Shown piece by piece: positions 1 to 6,456 of a stretch of 15,210 nucleotides of DNA (position 1 is the first letter of the stretch; the number at the start of each line of letters is the position of its first letter). The notes below the pieces were generated by a model that made no database searches, had not been told where the DNA came from, and was given only the letters and a program-made list of their open reading frames with translations. Both the position numbers and the translations under genes were made by a program. The DNA comes from Desulfobacterales bacterium (GTDB lineage Bacteria > Desulfobacterota > Desulfobacteria > Desulfobacterales > C00003106): positions 1 through 15,210 of the forward strand of contig DAOVGD010000058.1 of the NCBI GenBank assembly GCA_030672555.1, written 5' to 3'.

Positions 1-8
1 CTTTCCAT
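1..8 (-). CDS. Possible 5' end of a divergent gene, cut by the window edge
   Basis: On the - strand an ATG at 8-6 is preceded by GGAGG (positions 20-24) with 11 nt between them. Only two codons and a bit lie inside the window, so the product cannot be judged. The arrangement would make 9-116 a divergent promoter region shared with the toxin-antitoxin pair. The spacing is a little long for a Shine-Dalgarno site, so this remains tentative. Confidence 0.3.
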
Positions 9-55
9 GCTTATGTTATCCTCCAGAAAAAAATTGCATGGGGGCTGGATTTCAA

Positions 56-109
56 TTGCAAATCGGCATCGATTGCTATACAGTATTACAAAAATGATAT
101 CGATGGAGG
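56..109 (+). promoter_or_regulatory. Candidate promoter, operator and RBS of the vapBC-type pair
   Basis: A -35-like TTGCAA (56-61) and a -10-like TACAGT (79-84) are 17 bp apart, each matching four of six consensus bases. ATCGAT occurs twice, at 68-73 (inside the spacer) and 99-104 (before the start), 31 bp apart. Paired palindromic boxes around the start are what an autoregulating AbrB-fold antitoxin would be expected to bind, but this is inference. GGAGG at 105-109 sits 7 nt before the ATG and is a strong Shine-Dalgarno site. Confidence 0.4.
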
Positions 110-116
110 TTTTGGT

Positions 117-323
117 ATGGAAGCCGTCAAGATTTCGCCAAAATATCAGGTTGTAATCCCTAAAAAACTGAGAGAGGCTCTAAACCTTATTCCAGGTCAG
201 CAAGTCCAAATGGTTGCATACGGGGATCGTATCGAGATGATCCCTGTCAAGAGAATATCTGAGATGAAAGGATTTCTTAAAGGAATTGATACAACCATTA
301 AAAGGGAGCCGGACAGAATATGA
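117..323 (+). CDS. AbrB/MazE-fold antitoxin (VapB-type)
   Basis: This 68-residue protein is the antitoxin half of a type II toxin-antitoxin pair. Residues 1-48 form a SpoVT/AbrB swapped-hairpin DNA-binding domain, with the signature KISPKYQVVIPKKLREAL near the start and PGQQV and an alternating hydrophobic/charged stretch after it. The short tail, about residues 49-68 (MKGFLKGIDTTIKREPDR), resembles the toxin-neutralising segment of VapB-like antitoxins that precede PIN toxins. It has a strong ribosome site 7 nt upstream and its stop codon overlaps the toxin start by 4 nt, so the pair is translationally coupled. AbrB-fold antitoxins usually repress their own operon, and the two ATCGAT boxes upstream would suit that. 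The family is clear; the precise VapB subclass is not. Confidence 0.88.
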   Translation: MEAVKISPKYQVVIPKKLREALNLIPGQQVQMVAYGDRIEMIPVKRISEMKGFLKGIDTTIKREPDRI

Positions 324-697
324 ATGTCGTAGATTCATCCGGTTGGCTGGAATTTTTCGCAGACGGTCCGAATGCCTCGTTTTTTTCCACTCCCCTTGAG
401 AATGTAGACGAATTAGTGGTTCCCACCATCAGTATCTATGAAGTGTTCAAGACCGTGCTGCTCCAGCGCGACGAATCTGCAGGACTCCAAGCTGTGGCAC
501 TTATGAAACAGGGGTTGGTAGTTGAACTTACGGCCAATATTTCAATGGTGGCGGCAAAGATGAGTCTTGAGCACAACATTCCTATGGCCGACAGTATTAT
601 TTTCGCCACCGGACGCCTGTATCAAGCAACCATATGGACGCAAGATGCAGACTTCAAGGGACTTGAAGGTGTTAAATACATACCAAAATACAAATGA
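320..697 (+). CDS. vapC: PIN-domain ribonuclease toxin (VapC-type)
   Basis: This 125-residue protein spans a complete single PIN domain, the usual VapC length. VapC toxins are Mg2+-dependent endoribonucleases, many of which cut tRNA or the sarcin-ricin loop. All expected acidic active-site residues are visible: D5 in MNVVDSSGWL, E41 in SIYEVFK, D91 in PMADSIIFA, and D109/D111 in the terminal TQDADF motif. Nothing suggests inactivation. The start codon overlaps the antitoxin stop as ATGA, which identifies it as the partner of the upstream AbrB-fold protein. The RNA target cannot be told from sequence. Such pairs are often mobile, but no element boundary is visible here. Confidence 0.93.
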   Translation: MNVVDSSGWLEFFADGPNASFFSTPLENVDELVVPTISIYEVFKTVLLQRDESAGLQAVALMKQGLVVELTANISMVAAKMSLEHNIPMADSIIFATGRLYQATIWTQDADFKGLEGVKYIPKYK

Positions 698-711
698 AGA
701 CAGGATAACCA

Positions 712-729
712 GTCGTCCACAGGGACGAC
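712..729 (+). other. Perfect 7-bp stem-loop after vapC
   Basis: GTCGTCC (712-718) and GGACGAC (723-729) pair perfectly around the loop ACAG. The hairpin lies 15 nt after the vapC stop and ends 12 nt before the Shine-Dalgarno of the HNH gene. No T-run follows, so it is not a typical intrinsic terminator. It could attenuate, stabilise the vapBC message or be incidental. Confidence 0.35.
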
Positions 730-751
730 GAGGCGACTAAAAGGTGAACAC

Positions 752-1123
752 ATGACGCGACCAGACATAGACAGGCTGGACCGGATCGTTGCCGAGGCCC
801 GACGCAACCGGGAGCAGCGGGATCAGGGCTATCGGGAGCAAGCGCTCAAGATCTGCCCCTGGATCTGTGCGCGGTGCGGACGCGAATTTACCCGCGAGAA
901 TCTTCGTGAGCTCACGGTCCACCACAAGGACCACAACCACGACAACAATCCTCCCGACGGCAGCAACTGGGAGTTGCTGTGTCTCTACTGTCACGACAAT
1001 GAGCACTCGCGGTATCTGGATGAAGCAGGATATGGTGAGGCGACGTCAGGCGGCGAGCAAGAGCCGTCTGCCACCTACAAGCCGTTCGCCGATCTCCAGG
1101 CCTTGTTAAAAGGCAAAAAATAG
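752..1123 (+). CDS. yajD: YajD-family HNH nuclease
   Basis: This 123-residue protein matches the E. coli YajD type of small HNH endonuclease almost end to end. The first ~25 residues are charged and helical, followed by the conserved GYREQALKICPWICARCGREF. Two CxxC pairs (C39/C42 and C77/C80) form a structural zinc site around the HNH core, whose LTVHHKDHNHDN motif supplies H57, H58, H61 and H63. Then come SNWELLCLYCHDNEH (N72, H81, H85) and the family's terminal YKPFADLQALL. AGGTG (742-746) lies 5 nt before the ATG. The nuclease fold is secure, but the YajD family has no settled cellular role. The gene is visibly richer in G+C than the toxin-antitoxin pair, so the two may have separate histories. 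Its end faces the end of the next, - strand gene. Confidence 0.92.
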   Translation: MTRPDIDRLDRIVAEARRNREQRDQGYREQALKICPWICARCGREFTRENLRELTVHHKDHNHDNNPPDGSNWELLCLYCHDNEHSRYLDEAGYGEATSGGEQEPSATYKPFADLQALLKGKK

Positions 1124-1159
1124 CCAATCGATTTAGCAATCGACAAAGGCGAGGATCTT

Positions 1160-2017
1160 CTATTCAAAAGCCTTTTGAAAATCGTCAATGGTCTGCTTGA
1201 CATCGTCCAATTCGGACCCGGCTGAGGCATCTCCCCTTTGCTCAGGTTCGATAACGGAGGTATAGCTCTTTTTCAGCTCTTCAATGTCAAACATATATTC
1301 GGGAAAGGCATCATCTTTAGAGGAGCTTTTATATGTTTTGAGCGCCTGTTCTTTTACAGGTTTGTCGTTTTCATAGAATGTAATACGGCCCGGATACCAC
1401 ATTCCCCTCCCAATGTTGAAATAGTGATCATAGCGTATCTCGATTTTTTCAGAATTGTCGGAAGGTGGAAACAGCAGACGCAGGGGCCGGAAGGTATCTT
1501 TTTCCACCCATAATTGGGGATGGGACTCGTCAGGATAAACCGCGCCGATCACGTAAGCGATTTTGTCCTCCAGCCTTCCAAAGCTGACAGTTTTTGTGTC
1601 TATTCCTACTTTTGAAAGACGATCAATGAGAGATTCCGGACTCCGGTACAAAAAAATATCTTTATAACTATCAATATATGATTCCTCTTCCGAAATAATC
1701 TTTTGGTCTATGGCGACCAGGGATTTCCCCTCCTGGACAACATAGAGCTTTTTGCCGGAAGGCGCTTTTATCGTGGAAAGAAATCTATCAGGATATAGAT
1801 AGGATACGGTTTCCGTGAAGGCCCTCAACCCATCGGGCCAATCGTCACCATAGAATGTTGTCTCAAGAGTCAACACAAGAACACGAATCTGTCTATGCTT
1901 TTGATGAGGCATTAACGAAAAAATCTGTTCCGCCGGCGGAACGTAGGCAAAGGCATGAGATACACATCCCATGAATGCAACAGCTACCTGAAAAATTAGA
2001 ATTATCTTACTGAACAT
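1160..2017 (-). CDS. Exported LolA-like / outer-membrane lipoprotein-sorting-type protein
   Basis: This 285-residue protein begins with a hydrophobic signal sequence, probably cut after AFA at residue 24. C18 lies in FMGC, but the -3 position is not a good lipobox residue, so a lipoprotein is less likely. The rest reads as a beta-rich periplasmic protein: repeated amphipathic strands, LYVVQEGKSLVAID, a QLWVEKDTFRPLRLLF strand pair and RYDHYFNIGRGMWYPGRITFYEN. This WVEKDTFRPLRL pattern is typical of LolA/LolB-fold proteins and the outer-membrane lipoprotein-sorting annotation group. No enzymatic motif is seen. The C-terminal ~40 residues are acidic and probably flexible. It is the last gene of the - strand run, 65 nt after the GRDB-like gene, with only a weak purine-rich site before the ATG. 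Fold is moderately sure; the cargo is unknown. Confidence 0.6.
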   Translation of the reverse strand: MFSKIILIFQVAVAFMGCVSHAFAYVPPAEQIFSLMPHQKHRQIRVLVLTLETTFYGDDWPDGLRAFTETVSYLYPDRFLSTIKAPSGKKLYVVQEGKSLVAIDQKIISEEESYIDSYKDIFLYRSPESLIDRLSKVGIDTKTVSFGRLEDKIAYVIGAVYPDESHPQLWVEKDTFRPLRLLFPPSDNSEKIEIRYDHYFNIGRGMWYPGRITFYENDKPVKEQALKTYKSSSKDDAFPEYMFDIEELKKSYTSVIEPEQRGDASAGSELDDVKQTIDDFQKAFE

Positions 2018-2039
2018 ACACTTATCTCGTTCTATCTTC

Positions 2040-2105
2040 GGAGTAATGGAGTACTGGAGTATTGGTTATTCCTTTTTTCCCATTACTCCAACACTCCATT
2101 ACTCC
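2040..2105. repeat. Inverted octamer-repeat hairpin element (GAGTAATG type)
   Basis: The left arm (2040-2065) is three 8-bp units, GAGTAATG, GAGTACTG and GAGTATTG, and the right arm (2080-2105) is its reverse complement with three mismatches in 26 positions. The 14-nt loop is T-rich. The right arm contains the last codons and stop of the GRDB-like gene. No T-run follows the stem in the - direction, so it is not a classic terminator. Confidence 0.8.
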
Positions 2106-2925
2106 AGCTCCGGGCATGGCGATCCAGCGTATAAAGAGGTTTCTTCAATCGGTAATCGAGCCCCAGAAGTGTTCCCGGTTCCTTTATAGTATACAGTTTT
2201 TGTAACGCGTCTTTAATTACTCGGCCCTGGAGTTCGATATCGTTGGGTCTTCCCATTGGGTGTCCCAACTTAAATCCAGGATAGATTGCACGGGGAGGTT
2301 TTACCTTAAGTGTTATCGTACGATTCAGCGATATCGAAATTGTTGCAATCCCCGCCTCCTCTATAACCCTTTGAATCAAGCCAACAGATTGATTACACAA
2401 CCCTGAGGCAGGTGTGAGAAAAACAATATCCACTTTGTCCTGAATCAACTTTTTCACTATTGCAGGAGCGCTCTCCCGAAGCAGAGTATCGACATGCCCA
2501 CCAGAAATATGCCCCATAAAACTGAAACTCCGCCTTGAAACAGACCCGATAACCTTTTCCCTGACCAGACGAAGTAATGGTTCTACAGGCAAGACAAGGT
2601 TGATGTCTGAGATAGCATCTTTGCAATCAAAATAATTGTGGGTAATGGTAAGTCTCTCCGGAAGCACATCGTTCGGAATTTCTCTAAATGTGGGGTCTCC
2701 AAATTGATCCCACATATTAAACGGAATCCCGGCCCTAAGATGCACCCCGGCAGTGGTGACAAGCGTCACCCTGGAATCGTACAACGCTTTTTTCGCAGGG
2801 GCCCACGGTATCGTGTTGTTTACGATAATATCCGGCCCTTTGGCATAGCGGTCCATCAAAATCGGCCGGGCAGCATAGCGTTTTGCCATCCATCGATCCT
2901 TGATCTTCTTAATTCTCCACAGCAT
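2083..2925 (-). CDS. GRDB-family protein (glycine/betaine/D-proline reductase component B-like), Cys form
   Basis: This 280-residue protein resembles the GRDB family, named after the selenoprotein B subunit of glycine, sarcosine and betaine reductases. Supporting segments are TLVTTAGVHLRAGIPF (residues 54-69), the Asp-rich PERLTITHNYFD, and a conserved block from DIVFLTPASGLCNQSVG to EEAGIATISISL, followed by PPRAIYPGFKLGHP. The reactive position appears to be a single C177; no in-frame TGA selenocysteine codon and no UxxCxxC motif occurs, so a true glycine reductase role is unlikely. It is also shorter than GrdB proper, and no GrdA, GrdC or GrdE neighbours are present. The ATG lies 2 nt after the fabD stop, implying translational coupling and a shared task, perhaps on an acyl or thioester substrate. 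The final residues SWSNGVLE come from a repeat element. The substrate is unknown. Confidence 0.65.
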   Translation of the reverse strand: MLWRIKKIKDRWMAKRYAARPILMDRYAKGPDIIVNNTIPWAPAKKALYDSRVTLVTTAGVHLRAGIPFNMWDQFGDPTFREIPNDVLPERLTITHNYFDCKDAISDINLVLPVEPLLRLVREKVIGSVSRRSFSFMGHISGGHVDTLLRESAPAIVKKLIQDKVDIVFLTPASGLCNQSVGLIQRVIEEAGIATISISLNRTITLKVKPPRAIYPGFKLGHPMGRPNDIELQGRVIKDALQKLYTIKEPGTLLGLDYRLKKPLYTLDRHARSWSNGVLE

Positions 2926-2927
2926 TT

Positions 2928-3866
2928 TTATGTCACCGCCTTTAAAAATGTTTCCAGACCGCGCATCCCGTCCACATTATACACCTCGTAGGGATGTGTC
3001 TTGGGGAATATCTTTCGAAGCATTCCGGTCAGCACTTTTTTGGGGCCAACCTCAACGAAAACTTCTACATTTTCCTCCTGCATCTTACAAATTATGTCAT
3101 ACCAGCGGACAGGGCTACAAAGCTGACGGGCCATAATGGTCTTTATCTCCTGTGGGTCTGTTTCATAATCTGCCGTAACATTGAACAGAATCGGCCTCTT
3201 TGGTTCCTCAAATTGGACCTCATCCAAAAAGGTGGAAAAATCTCCTTCAGCACCCCTGATCAGCTCGCTGTGCCAGGCGCCGCTTACTTTCAGGGGAATC
3301 GCCTTGGCCCCTTTGTCTGTTGCTATCTCAGAGGCCCGCTTTACCGCGTCTGGTTCGCCGGTAATAACAATCTGTTCCGCTGTATTATGATTTGCTACCG
3401 CCACAATACCAGCATCTTTGGCCAGGTCAACTATTTTCCTTACTTCATCAATATTGAGACCGAGGATCGCATGCATCGCGCCAACATGTTTTGTTGATTC
3501 TCGGTGCATCAAGGACCCTCTTTTAAAGACCGTCCTGACGGTATCTTCGGCACTTACAACCCCGGCGGCACATAGTGCAGGGTATTCACCAAGGCTGTGT
3601 CCTGCCGAAACAGCCGGGGAGACACCTTCCTTTTCAATTGCCGCAAGGCATGCCAGGTCAACCGCTGTAACAGCAGGCTGGAGATTGACAGTAAGAGTTA
3701 ACTCCTCCATAGGCCCTTTAAAACAAAGTGTAGAGATATTTATTTTAGTAATTTCATCCGTCATATCAAAAATTTCACGCGCAAAATCGTACTCCTCATA
3801 CAGGTCATGCCCCATTTCAACGAACTGGGACCCCTGGCCCGGAAAAAGAAATGCTATTTTTTTCAA
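2928..3866 (-). CDS. fabD: Malonyl-CoA:ACP transacylase (FabD family)
   Basis: This 312-residue protein has the normal length and all landmarks of FabD, which moves malonyl from CoA to acyl carrier protein for fatty acid chain extension in the cytosol. FPGQGSQ (8-14) forms the oxyanion-hole region with Q11, GHSLGEY (89-95) carries the nucleophile S91, R116 in VFKRG would bind the malonyl carboxylate, H199 in GAWHS completes the dyad, and Q248 in ARQL matches the conserved late Gln. The start is TTG, chosen because a strong ribosome site precedes it and the MKKIAFLFPGQGSQ start is standard. It is not inside a fab cluster: no fabH, fabG, fabF or acpP is in the window. Instead it follows hemA and is coupled to a GRDB-like protein, so it may serve a specialised acyl transfer rather than bulk lipid synthesis. 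Confidence 0.92.
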   Translation of the reverse strand: MKKIAFLFPGQGSQFVEMGHDLYEEYDFAREIFDMTDEITKINISTLCFKGPMEELTLTVNLQPAVTAVDLACLAAIEKEGVSPAVSAGHSLGEYPALCAAGVVSAEDTVRTVFKRGSLMHRESTKHVGAMHAILGLNIDEVRKIVDLAKDAGIVAVANHNTAEQIVITGEPDAVKRASEIATDKGAKAIPLKVSGAWHSELIRGAEGDFSTFLDEVQFEEPKRPILFNVTADYETDPQEIKTIMARQLCSPVRWYDIICKMQEENVEVFVEVGPKKVLTGMLRKIFPKTHPYEVYNVDGMRGLETFLKAVT

Positions 3867-3873
3867 CTGATAA

Positions 3874-3880
3874 CCTCCTT
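3874..3880 (-). promoter_or_regulatory. Strong Shine-Dalgarno fixing the TTG start of fabD
   Basis: On the - strand AAGGAGG lies exactly 7 nt upstream of the TTG at 3866-3864. This near-perfect anti-16S match supports TTG as the initiation codon; no ATG gives the expected FabD N-terminus. Confidence 0.8.
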
Positions 3881-3893
3881 CTTACTCTTTCTG

Positions 3894-4003
3894 TCATCTG
3901 TCATCTATCATCTGTCATCTGTCATCTGTCATTTATCATTTATCATTTATCATTTATCATTAAAAAAATGACAAATGTGAAATGATCAATGTGAAATGAT
4001 CAA
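3894..4003. repeat. Heptamer-repeat hairpin element, copy 1 (TCATYTR type)
   Basis: Positions 3894-3963 hold ten 7-bp units: five TCATCTG-like, four TCATTTA and one TCATTAA. A 16-nt core CATTAAAAAAATGACA (3958-3973) follows, then five 7-bp units of form TGNNNAA (3969-4003) that are partly complementary to the left array. The innermost 18 nt of each side pair at about 15 positions around a poly-A loop. The element fills most of the hemA-fabD gap and ends 2 nt from the hemA stop codon. There are no spacers, so it is not a CRISPR array. Confidence 0.85.
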
Positions 4004-4005
4004 TT

Positions 4006-5283
4006 TTATTGATCGTCGTCTTCATTCAGGTTAAATAACTTGCGAGCCGCATCTATATAGAAACCTCTTCTCTCCCAGCAACCCGGTCTTTTCAAAAAGA
4101 TGGTTGGATCGTGCAAGATTTTATTACAGATAGAGGCAGTAAGCCGCTCGATTGCAACTCGATCTTTATCAGAGATCGACTTCAATCCGGAAATGGTTTT
4201 CTCCAATTCTGCCTTGCGGATCGTTTCCGCTTTGTTTCGTAAAGCAACAATAGTAGGAGTCACTTCTAACGATTCAAGCCACTTGCGAAACTGGATGGCG
4301 CCTTCATCGACGATGCGGTCTCCTCGCATCGCTTCTTTTTTCCGGTCTTCAATATTCTTATCTATCACCCCTTTTAAGTCATCGATGTCATAAACGTAGA
4401 CATTATTTATCCGGTTAATATTTGGGTCAATATCTCTGGGCACCGCAATATCTATAAAAAAAAGAGAACGGTTTCTCCTGGGGCGCATCAACGGTTTTAT
4501 ATCCTTGTGCGTCAAGATATGATGCTGGGCGCCGGTTGAACTGATAACAATATCTACATTAAAAAGGCTATCTGTAATCTCTTCAAATCGGATGGGAGTG
4601 CCTCTAAATCTGGCGGCCACCTCGACTGCCCGTTCAAAGGTACGGTTTGCGACAAAGATCTTATTTACTCCATTTCTTGCCAAGTGTTCAAGGGCTAAAA
4701 CCGCCATTTCACCAGCTCCGATCAGCAGCGCTCCCCTTCCCTGCAAATCATCAAAAATCTTCTTTGCCAATTCCACTGCTGCGTAACTGATCGATACCGC
4801 ATGATCTGCTATACCGGTTTCAGTACGAACCCGTTTTGCCACTGAAAATGCCTTGTGAAAGAGCCGATTCAGTATTACGCCGGAAGTATTTAATTCGGTT
4901 GACTGACGATATGCTGCTTTTATTTGCCCGAGTATCTGGGGTTCACCTACTATCATAGAGTCGAGGCTCGATGCCACCTTAAAAATGTGTCGTACCGCTT
5001 CGTCGTCTTCGTAGACATAGAGTGTCTTTTCAAACTTGTGTTCTGGAGTCTTCTTGAATTCTGCCAAAAATGATTTTATGGCTGTTACCGTTTCCGTGGT
5101 ATTTTGGGCAGTTATCAAGAATTCCACACGATTGCACGTAGAAATAAGCATAGCCTCTTCTATCTCAGGCAGGGCCGATAGAGTGGTAAGAGCCTTTCCA
5201 ATGTCTTCATTTGAAAAAGCAAGACACTCCCGAATTTCAATAGGGGCAGACTTATGATTTAGACCGATTAATAGAATATGCAT
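4006..5283 (-). CDS. hemA: Glutamyl-tRNA reductase
   Basis: This 425-residue protein has the standard GluTR length. It reduces glutamyl-tRNA(Glu) with NADPH to glutamate-1-semialdehyde, the first committed step of C5-pathway tetrapyrrole synthesis. The N-terminal catalytic domain has GLNHKSAPIEIRE (7-19) and the nucleophilic C50 in LISTCNRVEF. VGEPQILGQIKAAY (112-125) is the family signature. The NADPH domain has LLIGAGEMAVLALEHL (187-202), and a helical dimerisation domain covers about 325-425. The ATG at 5283 gives the canonical N-terminus, although no good Shine-Dalgarno is visible. It follows ccsA and a precorrin-2 dehydrogenase, an association known in sulfate-reducing Desulfobacterota; hemC does not follow here, fabD does. 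Its 3' end runs straight into a heptamer-repeat element. Confidence 0.97.
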   Translation of the reverse strand: MHILLIGLNHKSAPIEIRECLAFSNEDIGKALTTLSALPEIEEAMLISTCNRVEFLITAQNTTETVTAIKSFLAEFKKTPEHKFEKTLYVYEDDEAVRHIFKVASSLDSMIVGEPQILGQIKAAYRQSTELNTSGVILNRLFHKAFSVAKRVRTETGIADHAVSISYAAVELAKKIFDDLQGRGALLIGAGEMAVLALEHLARNGVNKIFVANRTFERAVEVAARFRGTPIRFEEITDSLFNVDIVISSTGAQHHILTHKDIKPLMRPRRNRSLFFIDIAVPRDIDPNINRINNVYVYDIDDLKGVIDKNIEDRKKEAMRGDRIVDEGAIQFRKWLESLEVTPTIVALRNKAETIRKAELEKTISGLKSISDKDRVAIERLTASICNKILHDPTIFLKRPGCWERRGFYIDAARKLFNLNEDDDQ

Positions 5284-5322
5284 TATATTTTGATAAATCC
5301 AAATTTCGAATCTCGGGATTTG

Positions 5323-5430
5323 GTCGAGTCGTTGAGTGGTCGAGTGGTTAAATCGGACCTAACGTGTACCCAATCCGCAACTTGCCATGAATTAGAACAA
5401 CTCGACTACTCGACCACTCAACCAGTTAAC
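5323..5430. repeat. Inverted octamer-repeat element (GTYGAGTN type)
   Basis: The left arm (5323-5354) is four 8-bp units of form GTYGAGTN, the last diverged to GTTAAATC. The right arm (5399-5430) is four units of the reverse-complement form NACTCRAC, the last diverged to CAGTTAAC. GTTGAGTGGTCGAGT at 5331-5345 pairs perfectly with 5408-5422, giving a 15-bp stem around a 62-nt loop. The element lies in the ccsA-hemA gap and stops 5 nt from the ccsA stop codon. Directly beside it, 5301-5322 holds a further diverged dyad (AAATCC near GGATTT on the - strand). Confidence 0.85.
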
Positions 5431-5435
5431 CAACA

Positions 5436-6260
5436 TTAGAATTTCGTAAAAGGAGCATGGTGCCCTTTCAATAAAAAATTGACTCCAAAAAAAGTGAATA
5501 ACAAGGCTGCAAATCCTATAATGGCCATAATCGCAGCCCTACGCCCGTGCCAGCCCGCGACAAGACGTTCGTGAAGAAGAGCGGCATATATAAGCCATGT
5601 AATCAAGGACCAGACCTCTTTGGGATCCCAACTCCAAAACCTCCCCCATACGAGTTGCGCATAGACGGCCCCTGTTATAAAACCAAGAGTTAGCATGGAG
5701 AATCCAACAACGATGCTTGCATATCCCATGCTATCAACCCGGTTCAACGAGGGGAAGCGCCGATAAAAAAAACCGGCCTTTTTCTCCTTAATCTGCCGCT
5801 CCTGAATCAGGTAAATAATGGCAAGTCCAAAGGCCACGGCAAATGCGGCATTCCCCATAAATATCGTCACAACGTGCAGGGCCAACCAAATACTTTTTAA
5901 AACAGGGTCACCGGGTACAGGCTCGCGGGAGAGCATTGAAGCCGCAAATACTATAAGGGTTGTCAGGGGAGCTATAAAGGCGCCCAATACCATTAACTCA
6001 AATTTGAGCTGAAAAAACAGGAAAACCCCTGCAATGCTCCATGCAAAAAAGAGTAATGTCTCATGCATGTTATGGACAGGGACATTTCCGGTTTCAACGT
6101 ACCGTGAGATCAAAAGGACCGTCTGTGCGATAAATCCTCCCCAAAGAAGGATGGAAGCAATTTTGTGGATCTTTCGTTTCTGACGGAATACGTAGACTAT
6201 ATATCCCACCGTGCTAAGCAGATAGAACGCAATTGCAAGTGCGAGGCAGACATTATTCAT
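5436..6260 (-). CDS. ccsA: Cytochrome c biogenesis protein CcsA/HemX-type heme handling protein
   Basis: This 274-residue integral membrane protein has about eight hydrophobic segments. The diagnostic feature is the tryptophan-rich WWD region, WGRFWSWDPKEVWSLITW (205-222), which presents heme on the outer face of the membrane in CcsA, ResC and CcmC/CcmF proteins. Candidate heme-ligand histidines are H63/H66 in PVHNMHE, H129 in ALHVV and H267/H268 near the end. In system II cytochrome c maturation, CcsA works with ResB/CcsB, which is not in this window. An AAGGA ribosome site lies 7 nt before the ATG. Proteins of this type next to hemA are sometimes called HemX and may instead affect GluTR level; the sequence alone does not separate these roles. 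It is placed between precorrin-2 dehydrogenase and hemA, each gap holding a repeat hairpin. Confidence 0.88.
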   Translation of the reverse strand: MNNVCLALAIAFYLLSTVGYIVYVFRQKRKIHKIASILLWGGFIAQTVLLISRYVETGNVPVHNMHETLLFFAWSIAGVFLFFQLKFELMVLGAFIAPLTTLIVFAASMLSREPVPGDPVLKSIWLALHVVTIFMGNAAFAVAFGLAIIYLIQERQIKEKKAGFFYRRFPSLNRVDSMGYASIVVGFSMLTLGFITGAVYAQLVWGRFWSWDPKEVWSLITWLIYAALLHERLVAGWHGRRAAIMAIIGFAALLFTFFGVNFLLKGHHAPFTKF

Positions 6261-6327
6261 AACGATTCCTTTTTAACCGGTCTTGATGATTACGTAAGAA
6301 GTCCCTGATGAGCCTATTTTGGTCTTA

Positions 6328-6404
6328 TCATCTATCATTGATCATTGGGCATTTACCATTAAAAAAATGACAGATGACAAATGTGAAATGATCAATGCTA
6401 AATG
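6328..6404. repeat. Heptamer-repeat hairpin element, copy 2
   Basis: Left units 6328-6362 (TCATCTA, TCATTGA, TCATTGG, GCATTTA, CCATTAA) face right units 6368-6402 (TGACAGA, TGACAAA, TGTGAAA, TGATCAA, TGCTAAA). The core CATTAAAAAAATGACA (6357-6372) is identical to the core of the copy at 3958-3973. A further 23-nt run (6375-6397) is identical to 3969-3991. The element lies in the gap between precorrin-2 dehydrogenase and ccsA. Confidence 0.82.
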
Positions 6405-6456
6405 AGAGTTTTATCAAGTGACCAATCAGGCGAATTAGGGACTTTTTACGAGACCA

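Noticed and set aside
1128..1143. TCGATT/AATCGA stem between yajD and the LolA-like gene as a bidirectional terminator
   Set aside because: Only 6 bp, A+T-rich and with no T-run on either side; too weak to call.
2040..2105. Hairpin as an intrinsic terminator
   Set aside because: No T-run follows the stem on the - strand, the left arm lies close to the next gene's start, and the units match a repeat architecture seen in several other gaps.
2389..2415. Selenocysteine codon in the GRDB-like gene
   Set aside because: The reactive position around residue 177 is an ordinary Cys codon and no in-frame TGA interrupts the gene.
3418..3870. 150-codon + strand frame opposite fabD
   Set aside because: Antisense reading of a well-supported FabD gene, with low-complexity Ser/Ala/Thr composition and no ribosome site.
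3894..3963. Regular array that might suggest a CRISPR
   Set aside because: Units are only 7 bp and contiguous with no spacers, and there are no cas genes; it is a heptamer repeat.
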